The translations under genes and the position numbers were made by a program. From positions 1-5,089 of the forward strand of contig NZ_JAVBNS010000013.1 in assembly GCF_031551385.1 (NCBI RefSeq): 5,089 bases of DNA, read 5' to 3'. The notes under the pieces are model-generated. The model searched no databases, was not told the DNA's origin, and saw only the letters and a program-made list of their open reading frames with translations. The DNA is from Anaerosporobacter sp031551385 (GTDB taxonomy: Bacteria > Bacillota > Clostridia > Lachnospirales > Lachnospiraceae). Positions 1 to 5,089 of this stretch are shown piece by piece (the first letter of the stretch is position 1; the number at the start of each line of letters is the position of its first letter).

Positions 1-28
1 TCATTGAGCGAACATGTAACTTTATAGT

Positions 29-57
29 AAAAACTGGGGCGGTTCTCACCGCCTCAG
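29..57 (-). terminator. Rho-independent terminator, minus strand
   Basis: On the minus strand CTGAGGCGGT pairs with ACCGCCCCAG around a GAGA loop. This gives a 10-bp stem with one G-T pair, GC-rich in its centre, followed at once by TTTTT (positions 33-29). It is the best terminator in the window. It lies about 645 bp beyond the last minus-strand gene, so it may end a long trailer of the ATPase/TOPRIM operon, or belong to a decayed gene once present in this flank. The plus-strand side has no T-run, so it works in one direction only. Confidence 0.8.
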
Positions 58-230
58 ACTTATAACCGTTTGACATAAAGATGAGCAGTTTCCTGACAGG
101 GTAGCTAATCTAAATGATGTCAGAACAAGAAATCAGTAACAGTTAGTTTTAATGAAGCATATACTCATAAGTATGATATATAAAAAGTTAACCCAATACA
201 TTAAGCTATAAGTATCTAAAATTGTTCAAT

Positions 231-334
231 AATTTACCAGATTATTTCGCAATACATTTTTTATTTTTATACAACGGTTATCATTATGTGAATTTTCCAC
301 ATTATCTAGTAATATATTTGTATATTTATGCAAC
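231..334. repeat. Imperfect direct duplication of an AT-rich block, period about 60 bp
   Basis: Positions 231-275 and 291-334 align by eye at about 35 of 44 bases with one single-base gap. Both copies begin AATTT.CCA and ATTAT, share AATA.ATTT, and end T.CAAC. No third copy is clear on either side. The block is non-coding in all frames of useful length. The role is unknown; a duplicated protein-binding region, or an old tandem duplication, would fit. Confidence 0.6.
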
Positions 335-435
335 CTGCATTACATATGGACAGTCTTCTTGATTTATCCGTTTAACATATTCCTTTTTAACGTGATTTGG
401 CATAACTCTTCATAGTTATTCGTATTTTCGCTCTC

Positions 436-468
436 AATTGGTGTAAAATTGGTGTACAAATTGGTGTA
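436..468. repeat. Three direct repeats of AATTGGTGTA, period 11-12 bp
   Basis: Perfect 10-bp copies of AATTGGTGTA lie at 436-445, 447-456 and 459-468, separated by one and two bases. The sites therefore sit on nearly the same face of the helix. Such arrays are typical of protein-binding sites, for example tyrosine-recombinase arm sites, excisionase sites or repressor operators. No recombinase gene is visible in the window, so the role is inferred from layout only. Confidence 0.75.
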
Positions 469-498
469 AATAAAATGTGGGCTAAACCCGCTTAGGCA

Positions 499-531
499 GC
501 GATTATACTGCGGTTATACAGCGGTTATCTG
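499..531. repeat. Three tandem 11-bp repeats, consensus GCGGTTATACA
   Basis: The copies are GCGATTATACT (499-509), GCGGTTATACA (510-520) and GCGGTTATCTG (521-531), head to tail with no spacer. The 11-bp unit is not a multiple of three, so protein-level repetition does not explain it, and it matches about one helical turn. It lies 30 bp from the AATTGGTGTA array, so the two may form one binding region. The outer copies carry two or three differences from the middle one. Confidence 0.75.
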
Positions 532-540
532 AGCCATTTC

Positions 541-565
541 ATCTCCTTTGCAAAATCTCCTTGCA
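541..565. repeat. Pair of short direct repeats, ATCTCCTT(T)GCA
   Basis: ATCTCCTTTGCA (541-552) and ATCTCCTTGCA (555-565) differ by one T. Read on the minus strand they give two successive purine-rich, SD-like boxes (AAGGAGAT and AAAGGAGAT) ahead of the ATG at 537. They may be a duplicated ribosome-binding region of a lost gene. Confidence 0.45.
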
Positions 566-599
566 GAAGAAGGCTTTTTTGGGTATTATTAGTTTGCAA

Positions 600-628
600 G
601 AAAAATAAAGTCCAAAGACCTTCTTTGG
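600..628 (-). terminator. Possible terminator downstream of the ATPase/TOPRIM operon
   Basis: On the minus strand CCAAAG pairs perfectly with CTTTGG around AAGGT (628-612), followed by ACTTTATTTTT. The stem is short (6 bp) and the T-run is interrupted by A and C, so this is a weak candidate. Its place about 75 bp beyond the TOPRIM stop suits an operon end. It overlaps the short open frame at 525-644. Confidence 0.4.
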
Positions 629-664
629 CAAGGGAATCAGTCAGAGTTTACCTCCGGCTATTTC

Positions 665-690
665 TATGTAAAGAGCTATGCTCTTACATA
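665..690 (-). other. Strong hairpin just after the TOPRIM stop codon
   Basis: TATGTAAAGAGC (665-676) pairs with GCTCTTACATA (680-690), giving 11 base pairs with one bulged A and a 3-base loop. Its edge is 11 bp from the TOPRIM stop codon. No T-run follows on either strand, so it is not a classic terminator. It may protect the 3' end of the mRNA or act together with the weaker hairpin at 612-628. Confidence 0.55.
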
Positions 691-701
691 CCAATCAATA
701 T

Positions 702-1295
702 TCAATTTTTATCTATACCAAGAGCCTTATATAAAGGATCTAACTGGTCTTTAACTGCATTTGCTATCTTTTCAATATCTAAACGTCCTATCATACCATT
801 GCTTTGTATCCCCTTGTAATAAACTTTATTAGCCTGTTTATACAATCGTTGAAGCTTATCATATCCATCCTTTCCAGATACTTTTGAATTTTTACTTAAC
901 CTCAAAAATCCTAGAATTCCTTCAATATCATACAAAAACCAATCCTCAATCGAACGCTTCGCTTGTACATGAATAATTTCTAAAGCTCCATTATACGCAA
1001 GTTCCTTCTTTATCTCATCCCACTTTATCGGTGGTTTAGAAGCAAATTCAAACACATCTGTATCACTGCATAAGACAATTGTAAATTCGCAGTCCTCCGC
1101 ATATTTGGGTTTAATCTCTTTTATGAATTTTCTGAGAGCAATATTTTTGAATCCCCCTACACCTCTGACGTTTTTATATTCGATATTAGTATCAAATCTA
1201 CCCGCTGGATGTTGTTCTCTAGCATTTGCAACCACTTGCTTATAGAATTCAATCTCTGTATCACCCTCTACAAAAAGTACAAGGCATTTATTCAT
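702..1295 (-). CDS. TOPRIM-like protein, probable nuclease partner of the AAA ATPase
   Basis: This 197-residue protein starts LVLFVEGDTE and later has VLCSDTD. The glutamate (residue 10) and the DxD pair (78 and 80) after hydrophobic strands are the pattern of a TOPRIM metal-binding site, as in OLD nucleases and the small RloB/DUF4435-type partners of ATPases. A further acidic motif, SIEDW, lies near 115-119. TOPRIM proteins cut or remodel nucleic acids with Mg2+; nuclease activity here is inference. The start at 1295 is preferred because GGAGAG lies 8 bases upstream; a GTG at 1319 and an ATG at 1301 are also in frame but fit the SD worse. The ATG overlaps the ATPase stop (ATGAATAA, 8 bases), so the two are probably translationally coupled. 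There is no signal peptide or membrane segment. I cannot place it in a named family with certainty. Confidence 0.85.
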   Translation of the reverse strand: MNKCLVLFVEGDTEIEFYKQVVANAREQHPAGRFDTNIEYKNVRGVGGFKNIALRKFIKEIKPKYAEDCEFTIVLCSDTDVFEFASKPPIKWDEIKKELAYNGALEIIHVQAKRSIEDWFLYDIEGILGFLRLSKNSKVSGKDGYDKLQRLYKQANKVYYKGIQSNGMIGRLDIEKIANAVKDQLDPLYKALGIDKN

Positions 1296-2607
1296 AGGCA
1301 TCACTCTCCAAATAGTCACTTATACTACTCTCTGAATCAGCAAGCATTGAGAATAAATAATCGCCCATGCTCATATTAAATCCAGCAGCATCGTTCTCCA
1401 ATTGTTTCTGCCCTGATTTCTTAAAGGCAAAGAACTCTGCCACTCCAGGCTGTTTGTTCATACCAACATGAATCCATGAAGGATTTAAGTAGCTGATAAT
1501 ATACGGCGAGTGACTAGATATAATTACCTTGCAATCATCTAGCAGCTGGCTAATAATTTGTATATATGCCTGAAATAACCCTGGATGAACCGAGTTTTCT
1601 GGCTCCTCAATGGCTATCAATGAAATGTTGGTAATACTTGATACTATTATCTTTGTCAATATCATAAAAACTCTTTTGGCTCCATCAGACATCATTGAAA
1701 AGTTCACTGGATTAGCCAAATTTTTATTTTTAACGAATAAAACATATATTGAATTAGTAAATATAAATGGTACATCCTCAGGAAATTGATTACTTTCCTC
1801 TGCATTAATTTTGAAATTCTTTACAATAACATCCGCAATGTCAGGGAACAGCTGAAAGTACACGTCCTTCAATAACTCAAACTTATCTGGATTCTGTTTC
1901 TTCAAATTAAAAATAATGCGAGGAAGATTATCGGCATTAATCATTTCATTCTCAAACCCCTTACGGATAATTGGGTCTGGCTGATAGAAACTCTTTGCAT
2001 CCAAGTTATTTTCCATATACATTTTCATGCCATTTAGCTTCTTAATGATTATTGCATAATAAAGCTCATCGTATGCCCTCAGCTTATTTACAACCAGCTC
2101 GGATGACTCAACCATAATCTTTGAAGAACATCTACCTGTCTCAGAGCTTCTATACAACGCTGACTCTTTGGTTCTATTTATAAGCTGTGTATATTTCTGT
2201 CCCTTCTCTTCCAGTTTGATTTTCAGATACTCCTGTACAATCTCAGAAGTATCATCCTCATCACACTGCCAAGTAAACTCATATCCATACTGAACACGAT
2301 ACTCCAGCCCGTCATCTTCTGTTAAAACCTCTACCTCAAACTTGTAATTTCTGCCCTGCATACTCTGATTAATTGGAATAAGATTTGTGTTTGCCATCAT
2401 CTCCGCCCTATCCTCATCAGAGGCTTTCATAAACGCTAATCCAAAATCAATACCAGAAAGAACATTAGACTTTCCAAAATTATTAAGCGCAACAAGTGCT
2501 GTTATTTTATCAAATGTAATTTTCACATTAGATAAATTCTTAAATCCATCTATTACTACGGCTTGTATCTTCATAATGACACATCCTTTCTCTTTGTCCT
2601 TATCCAT
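1288..2607 (-). CDS. AAA/ABC-type ATPase of the OLD/AAA_21-like group
   Basis: This 439-residue cytosolic ATPase begins, after an 11-residue charged lead, with MKIQAVVIDGFKNL, the usual first strand of RecF/OLD/AAA_21-like ATPases. The Walker A is ALNNFGKS (40-47), with alanine where the first glycine is normal. An ABC-like signature MSDGAKR lies at 306-312, the Walker B is SLIAIEEPENSVHP (329-342) with a double Glu, and the switch histidine is in SSHSP (364-368). The insert from about 80 to 300 is unlike anything I can name. Such ATPases dimerise and control a nuclease; here the partner is the overlapping TOPRIM gene. The start at 2607 has a very good SD (GAGGTGAT, five bases away). An ATG at 2574, giving the family-like N-terminus, has its own weaker SD (AAGGA). 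By layout the pair resembles PARIS and AbiL, but it is not proven to be either. Confidence 0.92.
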   Translation of the reverse strand: MDKDKEKGCVIMKIQAVVIDGFKNLSNVKITFDKITALVALNNFGKSNVLSGIDFGLAFMKASDEDRAEMMANTNLIPINQSMQGRNYKFEVEVLTEDDGLEYRVQYGYEFTWQCDEDDTSEIVQEYLKIKLEEKGQKYTQLINRTKESALYRSSETGRCSSKIMVESSELVVNKLRAYDELYYAIIIKKLNGMKMYMENNLDAKSFYQPDPIIRKGFENEMINADNLPRIIFNLKKQNPDKFELLKDVYFQLFPDIADVIVKNFKINAEESNQFPEDVPFIFTNSIYVLFVKNKNLANPVNFSMMSDGAKRVFMILTKIIVSSITNISLIAIEEPENSVHPGLFQAYIQIISQLLDDCKVIISSHSPYIISYLNPSWIHVGMNKQPGVAEFFAFKKSGQKQLENDAAGFNMSMGDYLFSMLADSESSISDYLESDAYE

Positions 2608-2630
2608 AATATATCACCTCTTTGTTTTAT

Positions 2631-2649
2631 ATGCAATGGTTTTTTGCAT
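2631..2649. other. Small hairpin in the ATPase leader
   Basis: ATGCAA (2631-2636) and TTGCAT (2644-2649) form a 6-bp stem with a 7-base loop, 11 bp upstream of the ATPase SD. If the transcript starts near 2655, the hairpin lies in the 5' untranslated region, where it could influence translation or transcript stability. On the plus strand it is followed by TTTATTT, so it could weakly stop transcription from the other side. Confidence 0.35.
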
Positions 2650-2661
2650 TTTATTTGATAT

Positions 2662-2695
2662 ATTATATTAATATCGACGTATTTTTATTCCTCAA
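2662..2695 (-). promoter_or_regulatory. Candidate promoter of the ATPase/TOPRIM operon
   Basis: On the minus strand a TTGAGG -35-like box (2695-2690) is followed after 16 bp by TATTAA (2673-2668). A perfect TATAAT also lies at 2667-2662, but 22 bp from that -35 box, which is too far. The exact boxes are therefore unsure. The stretch is very AT-rich and lies 55-90 bp upstream of the ATPase start, where a promoter is expected after the preceding terminator. Confidence 0.4.
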
Positions 2696-2712
2696 GCAAT
2701 ATTTCATTGCTT
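2694..2712. other. Perfect 7-bp inverted repeat overlapping the candidate -35 box
   Basis: AAGCAAT and ATTGCTT form a perfect inverted repeat around ATTTC. It touches the candidate -35 box, so it could be an operator for a dimeric regulator. On the plus strand it is followed by TTT and might act as a weak terminator. The repeat is AT-rich, and chance cannot be excluded. Confidence 0.3.
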
Positions 2713-2737
2713 TTTATAGGTTTTTCTTTTCATACAA

Positions 2738-2769
2738 CAAAAACCTCATCAGGAATATTTCCCAATGAG
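2738..2769 (-). terminator. Probable terminator of the helicase/pyrophosphohydrolase operon
   Basis: On the minus strand CTCAT (2769-2765) pairs with ATGAG (2749-2745), and inside this GGAA pairs with TTCC around a 3-base loop, with a 2x2 internal loop between the stems. GTTTTTGT follows directly. It lies about 160 bp after the pyrophosphohydrolase stop and before the candidate promoter of the next operon, as expected for an operon end. The internal loop lowers its strength. Confidence 0.55.
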
Positions 2770-2929
2770 ACTACCAAATTATCATATTAAATCTCTTCTC
2801 TACCATCAAAGTGTGTAGTAACGGCTATTTCATGTTGAAGATTTCCTTATTTACTGGGGTTGAAGGATTTTATGTCCGTGTTGCCATGGCAAAAAACATA
2901 GGATTTTTACAATACCTTGGTACATCCTC

Positions 2930-3262
2930 TCACAACTTGGTATATTTATCTCTTTTTCCTCTAGCCTTTTCTACTGGATATTTTTCATTATTTTTCTTTA
3001 TCTTTTCAGTAACTATTGTATCTATATCCAATCCACATGCGTCCGCCATAAGCACACAGTAATTTATCACATCAGCCAGCTCTTCTTTAATTTTCTCCTG
3101 TTTGTCTTCATAGGACGTATCCGATCCGCTCCACTGAAACACTTCTAAGAGTTCTGCAGCTTCCAACGAAATTGAGATTGCCAAGTCTTTAGGATTATGA
3201 AATTGTTTCCATTCTCTATCATCTCTAAATTTCAAAATCTGATTGATTGTTTCATTTGTCAT
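2930..3262 (-). CDS. MazG-like nucleotide pyrophosphohydrolase
   Basis: This 110-residue, all-helical cytosolic enzyme matches the small MazG-like / dCTP-pyrophosphatase fold in length and motifs. EAAELLE (34-40) supplies the ExxE pair, KEELADVINY (59-68) supplies the second acidic pair, and KIKKNNEKYP (87-96) is the usual substrate-side motif. Members hydrolyse a nucleoside triphosphate to the monophosphate and pyrophosphate with Mg2+; the preferred nucleotide cannot be read from the sequence. The start at 3262 has TAGGAAA with 7 bases between AGGA and ATG. It begins 18 bp after the end of the broken helicase gene, so both share a transcript. In that setting it may alter nucleotide pools as part of a defence or stress response, or only do housekeeping clean-up. 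The reading frame is intact. Confidence 0.93.
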   Translation of the reverse strand: MTNETINQILKFRDDREWKQFHNPKDLAISISLEAAELLEVFQWSGSDTSYEDKQEKIKEELADVINYCVLMADACGLDIDTIVTEKIKKNNEKYPVEKARGKRDKYTKL

Positions 3263-3280
3263 TTACATTTCCTACACTTT

Positions 3281-5089
3281 CTATTCCAGACAATTTTTTA
3301 AATACTCAGCAAGTTTTTTATCTGTACAATATACATAGCAACCTTTCATGCCTCTAGTCATTAATGTTCGATATGTATTTTTTATAATCTCATCAGCCTC
3401 TGATAATGCCTGCTCTGGATTTTCTTTATAGAGTTTCTTTATACCTTTTAATGATTGATCCGTTTTGGCTCTCTTTGTAAAATCGGTAACTATATGATTA
3501 TTCTCATATCGCATATCATCACCAATTATTACGCCGACATAATCAAATTCAAGACCTTGTGAAGTATGTATACATCCAACTTCATCAACAGAGTTTTCAT
3601 CTATTCAAATGTGGTTGAGTTTCCCAAGTTCCAGCTCATTTCAAAGTCATTTATCTTTATATCATGATATGTCGTATTATTCTGCTGAGCCTTTAGCCAT
3701 TCCCAACAGTAACCTGCAAGAATTCTGGAATGATTACTAACTTTATTTCTTTCAATAATGAGATTACGAACTTCATTTGGTGAATCAACAATTTTAATAT
3801 CATAATCAATATCCCACATATCACAATTAGCTGTTTCCCTTATTTCTAACGTATCATCTAACCATGCCAAATACCCATCTGATCCATTACATCTAAATTG
3901 TGAAGTCAATTCCATCTCTGACACATGTGAATCTAACAGCTCCGCCCATTTCTTTATTTCATCCACTGTCCCAATATCATTAAGTGTTACTCTTTGACTT
4001 TCATCAATGAAGAATACACTACAAAGACTGGCATTAATTATTTCCTTGATTTGATTCTCTCCTGCTATTTTAGGTCCCAATTGTGTTTTTGCTGTCAATC
4101 GATGTCCTTCATCACAAATGATGATATCTACAATATTACCTTCGGCATCTATATACGAGCCCGCACCTTTAAACATATTATTTATACTGCTTTTTCTGTG
4201 ACCAGTTAACTTTTTTGCATACACGTTTCTAGGTGCACTGTTCTTCGACGTATATTGCACAAATAGTCCTTCATTTGTAAGCTTTGCAAGTAAATTAATA
4301 GCCACTACTGTCTTTCCTGTACCAGGTCCTCCTTTTACAATAACAGTCCTCTTCTTTTGATCCGCCACACATTCCAATGACGTTGACAAAATTTCTTCAT
4401 ACACAACCTTTTGTTCATCAAGCATAATAAATTCCTGATTTCCTTCTATCATGCCCTTGATTGAGTCCTGAAGACTTTTAGATGGCTTTATTTTTCCATT
4501 ATCAATATCATATAGTAGTTGTTTATCATCACCTGTTTTTACAGACTTCTTAATAAAATCTCTTAATTTTGAAACTTCTCCTCTGCCAAAAAATGGCGCA
4601 TCCTCTACATATTCTCTATATTGATTTTCCTCTAATTTCTCTGAATTGCCCTTTCTATAATTATGCATGTAAGCGCATGGATGCAGTACTATATTTCCTA
4701 ATTGCACATTTTGATTATAATCATAAATCATGGCTGCATAAGACCACGCTTGATATGATGGATGCACAACTTTTCGAACTGCACCACCCGTAAATGTTTC
4801 GACAAGGGCATCCTGTCCACTTACCGCATCTACTTTATCCCATTGCTTAAGTTCAATGATTACAACATTAGATTCCTTGTTTTCTCCATATCCTGAGATA
4901 ATAAAGTCTACACGTTTTGATGTCTGTGGAATATTATACTCAATGGCAATTCCTGAATTCATTGGTATTTCAGTATCATTTAGCACTTTATACATATACT
5001 CAAGCGAGTTCTCCCAAGAACGAAATTCACTCCGTGCACTTCTTCGATTCATTTTATTATAAATATTTTCTTCAATTTCTGCTGCAATC
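3281..5089 (-). pseudogene. DUF2075 / Schlafen-group-3-type helicase with nuclease-like N-terminus, frameshifted and cut by the window edge
   Basis: Counting from the first in-window Met (5052), the first frame shows a PD-(D/E)XK-like core, VDFIISG then IELKQW (D49, E67, K69). Walker A GGPGTGKT (241-248), Walker B CDEGHR (313-318), FIDESQ (348-353) and SQFRCNGS (384-391) follow. It stops at TAG 3603-3601. The next frame continues at once with IDENSVDEVG, the helicase motif HTSQGLEFDYVGV, and NTYRTLMTRGMKG, ending at 3281. Adding one base near 3605 (GA to GCA) restores a single frame of 590 residues from 5052, close to the family's usual length. The frame also stays open from 5052 to the window edge (…AEIEENIYNK), and 5052 has no good SD, so the true start lies outside. 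DUF2075 proteins are SF1-like ATPases of unproven function, often found near restriction or defence genes. As read, the product would lack the last helicase motifs. A sequencing error is possible. Confidence 0.88.

Larger units (their letters stand above)
525..644 (-). other. Short open frame of about 39 codons without ATG start
   Basis: A strong SD-like GGAGGT (655-650) is followed five bases later by CTG, opening a frame that begins LTDSLAKEGLWTLFFLQ and ends MKWLR before TAA at 525. There is no ATG, GTG or TTG at a good distance from the SD. Near the 3' end a second SD-like AAAGGAG precedes an ATG at 537 in another frame that stops after seven codons (MAQITAV). The frame could be a leader peptide, a remnant of a lost gene, or chance. 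The peptide looks protein-like (K/E-rich start, hydrophobic middle), but I cannot assign a family. Low confidence as a translated gene. Confidence 0.2.
1..701. other. Gene-free, repeat-rich left flank
   Basis: No intact gene of usual length is found here on either strand. The stretch holds a minus-strand terminator near the left edge, a duplicated AT-rich block (231-334), three AATTGGTGTA repeats (436-468), three 11-bp tandem repeats (499-531), a pair of short direct repeats (541-565) and two hairpins (612-628, 665-690). There are also short minus-strand reading frames that look decayed or untranslated. The clustered repeats suggest a regulatory or recombination region rather than simple spacer. 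The strip from about 58 to 230 shows nothing I can name. Confidence 0.6.
2608..2929. other. 322-bp spacer between the two operons
   Basis: The spacer holds the probable terminator of the pyrophosphohydrolase operon (2738-2769), a candidate promoter and two small hairpins ahead of the ATPase gene. The right part (about 2770-2929) has no gene I can support. It contains a 12-bp palindrome, TTGCCATGGCAA, at 2881-2892 and little else that stands out. Confidence 0.6.

Noticed and set aside
326..403. Minus-strand 25-codon ORF beginning MPNHVKKEYV
   Set aside because: It is very short, has only a weak purine stretch close to the ATG, and runs into the 60-bp repeat; no family is recognised.
625..819. 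Plus-strand open frame of 64 codons
   Set aside because: It starts with TTG, has no SD, lies over the hairpin at 665-690 and antisense to the well-supported TOPRIM gene.
2387..2671. Plus-strand open frame of 94 codons
   Set aside because: It is antisense to the start of the ATPase gene, with no ribosome-binding site; its hydrophobic look follows from the A-rich coding strand opposite.
2881..2892. 12-bp palindrome TTGCCATGGCAA
   Set aside because: It is isolated, with no gene start nearby and no second copy, so an operator role is not supported.
2811..3062. Plus-strand open frame of 83 codons
   Set aside because: It has a non-ATG start and no SD, and its 3' half is antisense to the pyrophosphohydrolase gene.
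3281..3514. A separate 77-residue gene starting at the ATG at 3514
   Set aside because: The same frame stays open upstream to 3604 with conserved helicase motifs, so this ATG is internal to the frameshifted DUF2075 gene.
702..5089. A Gabija system (GajA OLD nuclease plus GajB UvrD helicase)
   Set aside because: The ATPase and TOPRIM parts are separate genes, and the helicase is a DUF2075/Schlafen-type protein in a different operon, not GajB.
1..5089. CRISPR array, retron or tRNA/rRNA genes
   Set aside because: No regular repeat-spacer pattern, no reverse transcriptase and no cloverleaf-like or rRNA sequence was seen; the short repeats are too few and too closely packed for CRISPR.

Overview
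This is a low-GC window in which every convincing gene lies on the minus strand. The Shine-Dalgarno sequences (GAGGTGAT, GGAGAG, TAGGAAA), the A/T-rich codon use and the protein styles point to a Firmicute, most likely a gut Clostridium/Lachnospiraceae-type bacterium. The taxonomic call is inference; there is no rRNA or marker gene here.

Reading in the direction of transcription (right to left), two short operons follow each other. The first runs in from the right edge. It is a large DUF2075 / Schlafen-group-3-type helicase with an N-terminal PD-(D/E)XK-like nuclease region (3281 to beyond 5089), followed 18 bp later by a 110-residue MazG-like nucleotide pyrophosphohydrolase (2930-3262). The helicase gene is broken by a one-base frameshift near 3605, which separates the ATPase motifs from the C-terminal helicase motifs. 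A hairpin followed by a T-run at 2738-2769 probably ends this operon.

After a 322-bp spacer with a candidate promoter and two small hairpins comes the second operon. It encodes an ABC/OLD-like AAA ATPase (1288-2607) and a small TOPRIM-like protein (702-1295) whose start overlaps the ATPase stop by 8 bases. This looks like a split OLD-type ATPase/nuclease pair. The general architecture is that of anti-phage pairs such as PARIS (AriA/AriB) and AbiL, but I cannot assign it to a named system.

The left 701 bp hold no intact gene but are rich in structure: a strong minus-strand terminator (29-57), a duplicated AT-rich block of about 60 bp, three AATTGGTGTA repeats, three tandem 11-bp repeats, hairpins, and traces of short or interrupted reading frames. 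The repeats set at about one helical turn suggest protein-binding arrays, possibly recombinase arm sites at the end of a mobile element.

Taken together, the window looks like part of a defence island: two neighbouring nucleotide- or nucleic-acid-targeting cassettes, one of them damaged, beside what may be a mobile-element end. No function has been demonstrated from the sequence alone.
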